This document shows positions 50,801-62,500 of a stretch of 64,000 nucleotides of DNA, one piece after another. The stretch is taken from positions 186,001 to 250,000 of the forward strand of contig JAQGBZ010000030.1 in the NCBI GenBank assembly GCA_034687125.1, given 5' to 3'. Positions within the stretch are counted from its first letter, which is position 1. Every line of letters starts with the position of its first letter. This DNA comes from Neelides folsomi (Eukaryota; Arthropoda; Collembola; Neelipleona; Neelidae). A model generated the notes under the pieces. It did no database searches. It was given only the letters and a program-made list of their open reading frames with translations, and had not been told where the DNA came from. The position numbers and the translations under genes were made by a program.

Positions 50801-53800
50801 CAGGACCTTAACTTTACATTGAGGATTGGAGAACACAGTCCAAAACCATCAGCGGAAGATCTAATTCTTGAAGGAGCCGGTCTTAAAATATCAAGACCAA
50901 TATTTGGACAGGGAAATACATTGCCGTCAATTCAAGACAAAGAATTTACTTTCCGACTCCATGAACATCCCGACATTGGATGGAATCCGAAATTACAAGC
51001 TCGAGATTTCATGAGCATCCTTGCCAATCTAACAGCTATCAAAATTCGAGGAACTTATGCTTTCAACGGTTATATTTTTATATATCATTTAATTTTTTCA
51101 TGCATTCATTTGAGTTGTTAGTTTAGTAACTTAATAATTTCATTTCATTTTAGGCGTTGGATTTTTGGACAATGTGAAATTAATGACTGCTCGACGAGGA
51201 ACCGCAGGTGGACCAGCACCATGGATTGAAATGTGCACTTGCCCTGAAGGTTACATTGGTCAATTTTGCGAATCTTGTACTCCGGGATTTACTCATGAAC
51301 CAAAGAATGGCGGACCGTTTGCAAGATGTGTTCCATGCTCGTGTAATGGCCATGCCGAAGATTGCGATCCTGAATCTGGACAATGCATTTGTATTCACAA
51401 CACTGGAGGAGAAAATTGTGAGAGATGTGCAAGAGGATTTTATGGAAATAGTTTGAAAGGAACAGATGAGGATTGTAAACCATGTCCTTGTCCAAACCAA
51501 GGAGCCTGTATTCAACTTCAAGATGAAACAATTGTATGTCTTGAATGTCCAACTGGATATGCTGGACCTCAATGTGAATTTTGTGGAGATGGATTTTATG
51601 GAGATCCAATGGGGCACCTCGGAGAGCCAACTGAATGCCAACCTTGTGAATGTAATGGAAACATTGATCCAAATGCAGTTGGAAATTGTAACAGGACCAC
51701 TGGAGAATGCATAAAGTGTATTTATAACACCGGAGGACCAAAGTAAGATTTTCTTATTATTTTTTTATATCTTTAAGAATCATGGCTGGATTTTTTTAAA
51801 TTGTGTTTTTATTATTTATGTAGATGCGATAGTTGTGTTGCTGGATATTATGGAGATGCGTTAGCTTTACCCAAAGGAGATTGCAAATTCTGTGAATGTA
51901 ATGAAGTCGGAACATTTCCAACACACGATGGGAAATTTGTTTGTGAGCAGCCAACTGGTCAATGTGCATGTAAAGACAATGTTTTGGGACGACAGTGCGA
52001 CACGTGTAGAGAAGGCCATTATGATATCGCAAGCGGTTTCGGATGCAAAGAATGTTTATGCGACGGTGTTGGGGCATTAAATATCTCATGTAATGTCAGA
52101 ACAGGAAATTGTAATTGTAGAGTTGGGGTTGTTGGTCTGAGGTGAGTTAATTTTTAATATTAAAATTTATTATAAATTCACTTTCTCATTTTGATCATAA
52201 ATCTTGTACAAATACTGTAATTAATACATTGGATTAAGACATTATAATTATCATTGTAGATGTAATGAGTGCGCTCCAAATCATTATGGATTCTCGAATG
52301 ACGGGTGTGAAACTTGTGAATGTGATCATATTGGGTCGCTTTCTCTTCAATGTGACCCTGAAGGCCAATGCCCGGTAATTGAAAATTAACTATACTTTAA
52401 TTTATGTAGAAAATAATCAAAAAATCATTATTTTCTTAAATGGAATTATAATTTATGAAGTGTCGAGAAAACGTGGAAGGACGAGCTTGTGATCGATGTA
52501 AAGAAAACAAATTCAATAGACAAGCTGGTTGTGTTGATTGTCCCGCATGTTACAATCTCATTCAAGAAGCCGTGAATAGCCAAAGAAAGAAATTAAGAGA
52601 CATGGAAAAAGTTCTTGAGGAAATTGCGAATACTCCAACAGTAATTGATGATAGTGAATTTGAAGCAAAACTTGATGAAGTTCAAGCAAGAGTTGAGAGT
52701 TTATGGATTGACAGCAAGTCAGCAACTGGAGAAGATAAAAGCTTATTGGATAAACTCAAAGAGTTAAATGATAAAATTAAAACAATCGACGAGACATTTA
52801 AACAGACAAAGTAAGCAGATTTTAATTTTCCAATTAAGTAATATAAGCTTATTAACTAAAAATTACATAACTAAAAGTTTCTCTGATTTTTAACCATTTT
52901 TTATATTCAAAAAATTCTAAAAATGATTTGTGAACATTTTTAGAATATCGATGGAACAAGGACGAATCAATGCCGAATGGAGCGCAGACAATCTAACTCT
53001 TGCAGAAGGAAGTGTCGAAATGGCACAAGAAGCTTTAAGAAACGCTCAAAGATTCCTTGACTCTGATGGAAAAGACGCTTACGAAAAGGCCCAAGAAAAA
53101 TCAAAAGAATATGGCCATCAAAGTCATCTTATGAGCGAATTGGCCAAACAAGCCCGGCGTCTTGCAGATGACAGAGAAGATGAAATGAAAGAAATGGAGA
53201 AAATTGCAATGACTGCTTTTAATACTTCACTAGAAGCTCTCAATTTAGCTAAAGGAGCCCACGAACAACAACGAAATATCAGCGACGACGTTCGAAAACT
53301 CCAACAATCAACTCAATCCATTGAAGATGAAACAAATGTAATTCACCGACGTGCAGAGGAAGCCCTCCGAGTAGCTAAAGAAGCCCATAACAATGCATTG
53401 AACCATTTCCAAGATGCTTCCAACCAGGCACTTCCTTCTATTGACTTAAAGGCAATTAAAGAACAAGCTCAAAAAGCTAAGGCTGAAGCAGAAAAACTTA
53501 AAACTTCTGTCGAAGTTTTGATCGCAGGTCGGGAGAAGCTTTTAAAAGAATCTCAAGAAGAGGCAATGCACGCCAAGGAGATGCTCAGGAATGCGAACAA
53601 CTATCAACAAAGAGCTGATGAGCTTCTGGCGGATCTTGATAAGGCCAAAGCATCTGCTGATGAGTCAAGAAATCAGTCAGAGAATGTGTTTAAAGAAGCC
53701 CAGAAGATACACGACACTCTTCAAGGTATTCGTTATTGCAATTAAAGTCCCAAGTCCTTATTCTTACTTTGTAACTACTAAGTAAGTAAATCTCATTCCC

Positions 53801-54757
53801 CTTATCGCCCAGATAGCGGAAACATTTAATCCAAATCATCGTTTCATTTTACCAGACTTCAACAGGAATGTGGAAGAGAGCAAAGTGAACGCGAAGGCGG
53901 CTAAGGAAAGAATCCCCGAAATCCAAGACCTCATACAAGAATCAGAGACTCAGACTCGTGAGAACCAACGTGCACTTGCTGGAGCCAAAGTAGCGGCCTC
54001 AAAAGCATTACTAGATGCCGACGAAGCAAGATCAATTGCTGAGAAAGCTTCAGAAGTAAATCTTAGAAATTTTTATAGACAAACACAAAAAAGATTATTG
54101 TTTAATTACACTTAAATGGAATTATTTTTATTTAAGGATGCCGATAAAATACGTGGCGAATGTGGAGAAACGAAAGCTCGGGCAAATAAATTAAGAGACG
54201 GTGCTCTTACTCTTAATACAAGAGTCGCAGACACGTTCAGCAAGCTTACTGAAGTTGAGGAAAAAATTGGTGAGGAGGATAAGCAAGTGAGGGGAGCTCT
54301 TGAGAAGGCTTCAGAGGCTCAATCAACTGCAAAAGATGCTCACGAGAAGGTCGAAAAGGCACTCAACACAGTTCGAGATATCGCCATCACTCTGAAGAAT
54401 CTTGATAACATAAGTAAGCTATTTGTTTCGTATGATAATGCCAGGAGGCTTCTGATGTTCCAAATCAAATACCTAATACTGACTTAACTGACTTTTGACC
54501 TTTTTAATTAACTAGATGAAGAGGGGCTCGATAACTTGGAGCAAAAAATATCTGAAGTGGAAGAGGAGCTGAGAAAGGCCGGGTTGGATGAGAAAATTGA
54601 GACTCTTCGGACAGCGAGAAATAAACAGATCCTTTGGATTAAGAACTACGAGGACGAGCTTGAGATGCTGCGGAAAGAGGTCGAGAATGTTCAAGAAATT
54701 CAAAACTCACTGCCTCCAGCTGACAGATGTTGGAAACGGACTCGACTGGAACCATAA
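47853..54757 (+). CDS. LAMC1: laminin subunit gamma-1 (LanB2 type)
   Basis: Secreted basement-membrane protein, the gamma chain of the laminin heterotrimer. Fifteen exons: 47853-47984, 48318-49048, 49135-49319, 49419-49604, 49766-50101, 50498-50647, 50766-51068, 51154-51742, 51824-52141, 52260-52374, 52461-52810, 52944-53725, 53856-54055, 54137-54413 and 54516-54757. They give 1631 residues, close to human (1609) and fly (about 1640). Order: signal peptide (about 1-22), LamN domain with ATNTCG and [10 protein letters not shown] (to about 287), a first run of LE modules beginning [10 protein letters not shown], the LamB (IV) domain with [15 protein letters not shown] and IKIRGTY, a second run of LE modules including the [17 protein letters not shown] module, the conserved nidogen-binding type, and a long coiled coil from about 1045 to the end. 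The final CWKRTRLEP holds the conserved inter-chain Cys and a C-x(6)-Glu. AATAAA at 55057 may be the poly(A) signal. Confidence 0.96.
50171..50225. repeat. short tandem repeat in laminin intron 5
   Basis: Two and a half imperfect copies of a unit containing GTAGTAGTAGACAATG. It looks like replication slippage in the 396-bp intron. Confidence 0.7.
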
Positions 54758-57700
54758 ACCCTTTAATAGTTTTTTTAGACAACTTTAACTGCCATTTATG
54801 AACAATTTTAATTATTTAAAATTTAACATTAACATATTTTAACTATTAGTAATATTTATCCTATATGTTAAAGTGCCAAAATATTGTAAGTATGAATGAA
54901 TTCATTTTAAAGATAATCTCCGGTGAACTAATATTATAAAAAACTGACATAAAAAGGACACACCTTTAAGGAAATTACAAAGATAAGTGGTGTTTTAAAT
55001 TGAGCGAATGACGGTGACGTTGGCTGATAAATAATGAAATTCACCTTAAGTAATCTAATAAAGTTTCATTACAGAATGTGGACGTGGATGTAATCATAAT
55101 ATTAATTAGTATAAATAAGGCTTCTATAGCCCAACAATGTATAAATAATATCTCATTTGTATAAATCTCTTACAGTTCATTCATTCATTTATTGGTATTT
55201 GGTGTTTTATCATGGGAAGAGTTGCAATTAAAATTTCTAGCCTTCATTTGCTCCCTTTCATAGGATTGGATAGGAGGTAAACGAGTTTGGTGGTTGAATT
55301 GCACATGTAAATGCATTCTTGATTGGGGAGAGGCTGGGGGGATAATTGGGCAGGCGTGTATAGGCTTCCCCAAGATTGGATCTCTGTTGAGATAGGGCCA
55401 ACTAATGAATTTGTAATAAAACAAGAGATTGATTATTATTGGGTAATTCCTTTGAATTGGAGGTAATAAACCTGGAATGAGTCAGGTTTTCCTTTTAGAG
55501 CCAGCCCTCCTTCCCTGCCTAATTTGTGTCAATAAAACGTAATGGAGATGTTGATGCCGCAATTTGGTCTTTAGTCGTCCTCTTGTTCGCTCCTTGTTCA
55601 AGTTGTTGATGGCCCCGTGATGGTGATGATGATGATGAGGCCCAGGGTGTTTGTATATACAGTATGTAAGGGGTCGTCGAGGTCCTCATATAGTTATTGC
55701 TCCTCTCTTCATTCATGGACCCAGATGGGACTTAAGATTGGTGTCCCAGGGAGCAAGTGCGTGGTTGTGCCGGATTTATTTCCACCCTTAACGTGTGTCT
55801 AATAGCCGAGCCGAGGACAATAAAATGGATAGGAATAGAGAGATCTCACAATCGGAGGAGCCTACCAAAATTTGTTATGCCCAATGGATCGTGAATACTT
55901 TGGGAAGGGAGTGTATGAAAGAGGCACATTTCCTCTAATGGACCACAATTTCGGCAGGCAGAAGAGATAAATTTTCCCCTTTTACAACAGTCTACCATCC
56001 ATAATTGCATTACTTATGTGGCAGAGAGAGAACCGGATCCTTTTTCTGCATTTGCGGAAATGGTTTAACTTAATTTATTGCCAGCTCCGCTCTCTTTTAT
56101 AAGCTAATGTGTAAGCGGCGAAGAGCGCTTAAGGCCCCATTCGCTTTCTCCATATATTTTATATACCAACTCTTTGCATTTCCTAACGATTCCTTCACTC
56201 GTATGCTCCGATGGAGAAACCAACTTTCGAGAACCGCTTTTACCCCGAAAACTTTTAGCGGATATAAATCTCTCCTTTTCATACCCGGAATTTCCCCAAA
56301 AGCCCGAGTTTAAGCAAGTTTAGTTTCCTTCACTCCCCTTCCTCTTCGCCTCCCGTCCCCTCTTGAAGGCCTAATATATGCCGTCATGAAATTCATCCTC
56401 TTTCCTACCACCACAAAGAGGCACAAAGAGGAGAAGAGCTTTAATGTTCCTATTTCCTTCACTACCTCCCTTCAAAAGACTCCATGGCCCATTTTTACAG
56501 TCATTCGATACTCCGCTCGGGCAATTGAAAGTCCAATTCCGGTGTCTGGAACAACATTCTGCAATGAATCCAACGACAACTGTGATACACACATTATTTA
56601 TGCAACTATCCCAACTTTATTGCTCTTACAAATACAACAAAATCCCCAAATTGTCAACCTAAACTTTATTCCTCTCAATTTTATTCTCAAAGTTGGAAAA
56701 GTTCATGAACTCGCGGTTATTTACTTAAATTCCCATCATTTGTTAAGAAAACTTGACAAAATCTCCTATTGAGGAAACGAGAATTTGAACAAAATAAGAA
56801 ACTGTAAATAAATCAGGATGAAATATGTTAAATCATTTTCTTATAATATTACAATAATTTTCTCATACATTATATCAGAATTATATGAGTAGTTGAGCAG
56901 TTATATTAAATGGATTTGATTTGTTGGTATTTTATGGCGTATTTAGGAAATTGAGTAGTTTGGAGTTGGAGAACTCCGGAAGGATGAGGATTGTTGAAGG
57001 GTGAAAAGTTAAAGAAGAAAAAGGATCTTTTTTATCCAAAGAATACCGAGTGATTTGAAAGCTATGTATAGGGCTCATAATGGAAAAGACTCATTCGAAG
57101 TTCTCTTGTGATGGCCGACGTCAATCTTTTGGTAAAGTGGGCAGTTGAAGCCCCGCGCTCGAGTTGATCCGATTAAGAGATTTCCTCCCGATTGTTGTGA
57201 GTTGTGAGGAGAATCATCATCCTATCAACGAGTGACATTATGTGAATAAGCTTTTATTAGCCCTTCCAATGTGTGTGTTTGGGAGTCGGGCGCGTGAAGT
57301 CAGATTCTTTTCCCATCACCCAACCTCGTTGAAATGGTGATTGACGGTTCAAAGACCGCCTTTTGATCCCATTTCTCATCTCGTCATTTCACCCCGGTCT
57401 TCTCCCTCAAAAACCCATTCAAGTCTCTATAAATATTACATCAAGTTCCTCCCCTCCCGTTATGAGCATAAAGTAATTTATATAATTTCAAGTCTCCACA
57501 TTTCCCGCACTTAATCTCTAATCCGCTTCCCTTGAAAGCCAAACTAAGCTTCCTCACACTCGACACTTCTAAACGGGGGTTTGCCTTTAAATTCTCAGGA
57601 AAGGAACTGAAAAAAATGAGTTTCCTATATAGGGATCACCAGGATCAGAGATTATAGACTATTGAGAGACCTTCTATGACATGGGTTCAAAATGGGTCGC

Positions 57701-58167
57701 TCGTCAACTTTTAACACTTTGACTCTTTTCAGATCATGTTTTGTCATATGGAACGGTTCAAATTGGTTCCATTGTCCGGGCAAGTCACCGCACTCTTCGA
57801 CTCCCTTTGTTGGTAAATTTGTTTTCCGTCCTCGTCCAATTTCAAATCAATAAATTCATGAATGGGATCATTCACTTTACTCAACTTCATACATTCTCCG
57901 ATTTTCCTCCCTCGAAAACAAGTTGAAAAAATACATAACTTGGGGAAAATGAAAATATGCTGTAAGCCCTATTCAATTTCCCATGGGAAAATAACGGCAA
58001 ATGATGACAAATCGCAAGATGGAATTTCGGGCAGAATTTCGTACAGGACTTACGTCACAGATTGAAAAATTAGGAAAGTCAATACATATGTAAATAGGAA
58101 TTATGACTCCTTTGGGGAACTCCATCCGTTCTGGTGTTCATCGAGGGAGAAAGGACATTTTTACTCG
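54758..58167. other. non-coding flank downstream of laminin gamma-1
   Basis: No supported gene. Base composition is mixed, with GC-richer patches from about 55.2 kb on, including a GATGATGATGATGAT run at 55619-55636. The short open frames show no known domain. The patches could be regulatory DNA of a neighbour beyond the window. Confidence 0.4.
55057..55062 (+). terminator. poly(A) signal AATAAA, probably of laminin gamma-1
   Basis: The canonical hexamer lies 300 bp after the stop codon, in TCTAATAAAGTTTC. It is the clearest candidate downstream of this gene; actual cleavage was not observed. Confidence 0.4.
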
Positions 58168-58433
58168 TTGGGACGCGTTGGAACGTATGGAAAGTCTAAT
58201 AGGATCCTCCACAGCCCAATGTGCAATGTGGTGGAAAGGGACTTGAATGATGATGATGATGGGGGCGAGGTGGAATTGGAGATGAAGATGGATCATGATG
58301 TTGACGGTGTGTCTGGCGAAGAACGGCGGTCGGACATGGACAATATAAAAGGGTTGCGGCTGACCATTAAGAGTTTGTTCCGGAGGGATCCAAAGGACGA
58401 CGACTATTGGAATTGGGAGTTTGATTACAAGAG
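58168..58433 (+). CDS. possible coding exon, unrecognised protein
   Basis: An open frame with protein-like composition: a Cys/Asn-rich start, an acidic Asp/Glu/Met-rich stretch with a GATGATGATGAT run, then IKGLRLTIKSLFRRDPK and DDDYWNWEFDYKR just before a GT (58434). The last part looks like a folded segment, and the surrounding DNA is less AT-rich than introns here. No upstream acceptor or partner exon was found and no family is recognised. It may be a first or internal exon of a gene extending past the window, or chance. Confidence 0.22.
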
Positions 58434-59318
58434 GTTTTTCCTCTCTGTATTTATAAATATCACAAGGATTCTTCCCTCGATAATTTCGATCCTTATATAT
58501 TAAATACGGGCTAATATATATCTATGTGAGATATAAATATATATAAAAGGATGATGTGGGGATTAATGAAAATGTCAACGCAATCATCAATCAATTTCCC
58601 TCCCCTTTTCCACAAAATTCAACATTTTTTTCATGGTTGGCTTCCTCGTATAATTGCCCCTTCTCACTCGGCCCCTACACCCTTAACTCTTTTGCCTTTT
58701 TTAAAAAAGACCCTTCGATCCGCTACTCATTTTTTCCACTTTCAAAAGAATGGAGAAGTTTATTGAGGAAGGATATATCCAACAGTCAAGTTCATCTCCA
58801 AATCGACTCCTTAATGCCTTTATGCTACACAAGCCCTCCCGGCAGAGACTAATGGATAAAGTCTTCGTGAAAAAACTCTTGGATCCGCTTCATTAGGTAG
58901 CCCTTTCAAATTTCAATTCCGTCACAAATCCTAAACCTCGCCAACCCACCGACCACGGAAAGCAAAGAGAGATTTAATGAAAAAAATTTCTTATTTAATC
59001 GCCGTTTTCTAATAGTGTTAGCATTCAGGATCCGTATTCCTCTCCCATCGTCTTTCATCCTAAACCCATGTGCAAATACTAAATTGTTTTTTTTCAAATT
59101 CAGGATTTTAACTTTACTAAATGGGGATATTTGCTAAAATTGATTTATGTATACTTAATTTAATAATGATAAGGGAATTCTAATATGATACAAATTAATT
59201 GTTAAATAACGAACTGTTCAACGAACCAATATTGTAAAAATGTTTTTAAAACAAAAGGAGAAGAACTCAGATCATCAAGGGAAGGGGAACTTACCACTTA
59301 AACTTACAATTAACGATG

Positions 59319-59365
59319 TCAGGGTTCGATGTCAGGGTTTTCAGTGTTCAGGGTTTACAGGATTT
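59319..59365. repeat. three spaced copies of a TCAGGGTT-like motif
   Basis: GTCAGGGTTC, GTCAGGGTTT and TTCAGGGTTT follow each other within 45 bases, with diverged spacers. A small degenerate tandem repeat; too few copies to call telomere-like. Confidence 0.5.
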
Positions 59366-59414
59366 GGGATTCGGAGTTTAATGTCAGATGATTTTTTTAT
59401 CATTGTTCTGTTAA

Positions 59415-59545
59415 CACAAAGGGGCCTGTGTTTAGCGAGTAATAAGGTCAAACGTTTTTCGCAAATAGCGAGAACCGAACTCTAGACTTTAAATTCAGAG
59501 TCGACTCTAATTCAACGCAGACACCCGCCAGCCACAAGGCCCCTT
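59415..59545 (-). mobile_element. candidate tRNA-derived SINE or tRNA-like repeat
   Basis: Read on the minus strand it starts GGGGCCTTGTGGCTGGCGGG and contains TGGCTGGCGGG (59534-59524), similar to a polymerase III A box. GAGTTCGGTTCTC (59482-59470), similar to a B box, follows 43 nt later. The two ends form a short inverted repeat, AAGGGGCC..TGTG against CACAAGGCCCCTT. No clean cloverleaf can be drawn, so a working tRNA is unlikely. A tRNA-derived SINE head fits better. Confidence 0.38.
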
Positions 59546-62500
59546 CTAATTTAACTCATAAATTAAGTTTATGTTACGGGCGCGAGGTTTAAAATAAATT
59601 GAATTTGCAACTCGAACTTATTTTTTTGTTATAAAGGCACTAATGTTGCATTTTTTGACAAGTCGTGCTTGAAATGGTAAATACGTAATTTATAAAAATC
59701 TGACTAAAAGTGATAGCAAATTATGGACAAAGAATATTGAGAAGATGAGCAACCCCACGAATGTTGAAATTATTTAAGTGGAAGGGTCATTTTTGGTGAG
59801 AATTTATCATTTGTTTGACAATTGTGAAAATGAAAGGGCAAGTGAGAGTTTCATTTTAGAAGGGAGTCAAGTGGGAAGTTGTGTGAGCTATATGAGAAAT
59901 ATGAATATCCCGAGTTGTCTCCTTATGAATAACTTTATAATGATGGGGATGATTATGACCCACGGATGATGGTGCAATAAAATATAAATGAAATGAAGAG
60001 TGAGAGTTTATTAATGATGTTCGTACAATAGGAAGGTTCTCCATCGGAGTCTCCTCTTTATTAACTGCCTTACACTTTAATTCCCTCTCTAGCTACCTAT
60101 GTTCTCATCCTATGTTACCAACAGCCCCTTCATTAGGCATTCGACATGACACATTAGGCGTGTTCCCAGACAGAGAGAAGTCAATTGACGTTCCCATCAA
60201 ATTCCCATCCTTCCCATACACATACTTAACTTATATATTTATTTCTCTTGGCTTCTATTAAAGTCTATCGTACCTTATTTTTTATAACCATTATGGTGAC
60301 ACTTTTGCTACCTTTAGGAAACGACTATTTAAATGATCATCTTAACTATACCCTACTATTAACTACACTCATTAACTACTCAGATTAAATTATTCTCAAA
60401 ATATTTATTCGGCTAGATTCCGCTAGATTCATATTTAGTAGATTCATATTCAGCTGGTCAAATGAGTGAATTTTGGTATAATGAAATTGGACAGAGCGGA
60501 AAAATTTATGGGAATCAAGGCGTCGAACAGTTTGGTCTATATAGCTCAAATCTCCTTAAAGAGGCGTTGACCACTCACATCTCGTTTTTGAAGAACCATT
60601 TGAGAAGAGCCTTTGTGAGCATAGGTCAATAATTAAGACGGCGATGGGTTGAGATGAGCTAATCAAGGCACATTCCAAATTCTTCCTCGCCTCCTTGAAA
60701 ATAAAAAGAAATTGTACGTTTTCACCTTACAAATTGTTTCAAGACTCTTCTTTGCTAACTAGCCATGTTAAGAGATGATTATGGATCTCTTTGTTTTATG
60801 GAACCATTTCTTCTCTCAAGTCTCTATTCTTTGTATCTACATAGTATCTGTATGTATACAATATACAATATGTATACAATATTTTATGTAGTTATATGCT
60901 TGAATGTAATGCCGGGTATGAACTTCACCAGTGTGGGTTTTAACATTCAAAAGTGTATTAAACTCCTTCTAAACTTCTATCCGTGGTCATACAAAGAAAT
61001 ACAATCTGATGTGTGTTTTAACCTTCAGGAATTAGTCGGAGTACTACTCCAAGATATATCTTTATGAGTTATGGGCTAGACTTGGGCCTTTTTCAATGAA
61101 GTCTATGGTTATAATATGGGTTGTTATTAGTGAGTCGTTAAATGTGATGAACACTCCTCTCTGCGAATCTCCCCATAATCAGTAAATCCACATTGTGGTC
61201 TTACTCTGTTGAGGGGGTAAATAAGAGTTTGGGGCAAAGTTGGAGCAGATTGCTCCTTCAACTCATTGTTCATCGTTAGAGGCCCATTTACTTCTCAAAT
61301 GTTCTCAAAGTGTTGGAGGGTTTGGAAGGAAAAAAGTGGAAGTATTAATTGTGATAACAATGTGTGTGCGAATCCTGGTCTTGCCCGGCACATGTCGTCT
61401 CTTTCCAACGATGATTCCAATAGCATTATTTTCCAAAGGGCCCTCAATTTTCGACTCTGTGGGAAAGAGCATAAAATTGGAGGCTGAGGAAGGAGGATGA
61501 GAAGGGGCGAATAGATTTACGAGCTTTTGTAATCAGCATTTTCTACGTTGGATAATTCTAATTAGAAGCTCAACCACCCCTTTAGCCGTCCCTCCTCTTT
61601 ATGGCAAATAAATTGTGGGGAGGCTGAGATGCTCCATAGGGATGTTTAAAAGCACAATTTACAATTTTTGAATTCTTGGTCGGCGATTATAAGTCCAAGT
61701 GAGATCGGATTTCTCAGATCGTCGTCTCATCGGGTTTGTAAAGTGAGGATGAATGCCATGTGTAGGTTCTTCTCAATTACAATGGCAGGATGGGGGTAGA
61801 AGGACTCCTGGGGGCGAGTTCGGGCCCTATCAAAACCTTACTGTTTCATCCGAAATTGTAATTAAGACCACCAGTGGACATCGGCGGTACCCTCCACCTT
61901 GCGAAGAGACTCAAGATATTATGGATAAGATGCGAGGAGGGGCGTCCCCCCTGAGCTCGACATGCATACGATTACCGAGATCACCTTCCCCCTCACTGTG
62001 CCAAAACCGGCGCTTCATCTCGGCACTCACCTCCTTAAATTATACAATTATTCTCCCCCTTCTGTTTCAACCTCTCGAAATTTCGTAAATGAGGAGACAT
62101 GAAGGGAATTCCTAACTCTGGAAGTCTCGCAGGGCTCCAAGGCGTAAAACCAACAATTTATTGCTCAAACGAGACTCCTCGTGTATCTTTAACAGAGAGG
62201 ATTTAAGAGAAACCGATCCTATAATCTCCAAGATACCACCACGCTATGAACACCTTTTATATTACAGAAATGATAATATTCAGTTACTTCGCTGCTTGAC
62301 CCTTGGAACATTATTATATTAGTGAATTGATCAACTCGGAGTTCAGAGATCATTTTTAGATATATTTAATAATATAAAGATATGTGGAGTTCCACTCCCT
62401 TGTTTTAGATTTTTATTTACTCTCCTCCCGGAACAAGACATCAACAGCTGGCTTGTAATAAGAAGGGGAATATTTACACCAAACTCACGTTCAATCTCTA

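Noticed and set aside
51180-51741. Minus-strand open frames of 150 codons or more across the laminin LE exons
   Set aside because: Antisense to a Cys-rich exon whose plus-strand translation matches laminin LE modules residue by residue.
59319-59365. TCAGG-type telomere-like repeats
   Set aside because: Only three diverged, spaced copies, inside ordinary sequence.
61753-62088. 111-codon frame with a Pro/Ser-rich product
   Set aside because: No domain, no clear acceptor or donor, and no neighbour exon; not enough to call a gene.
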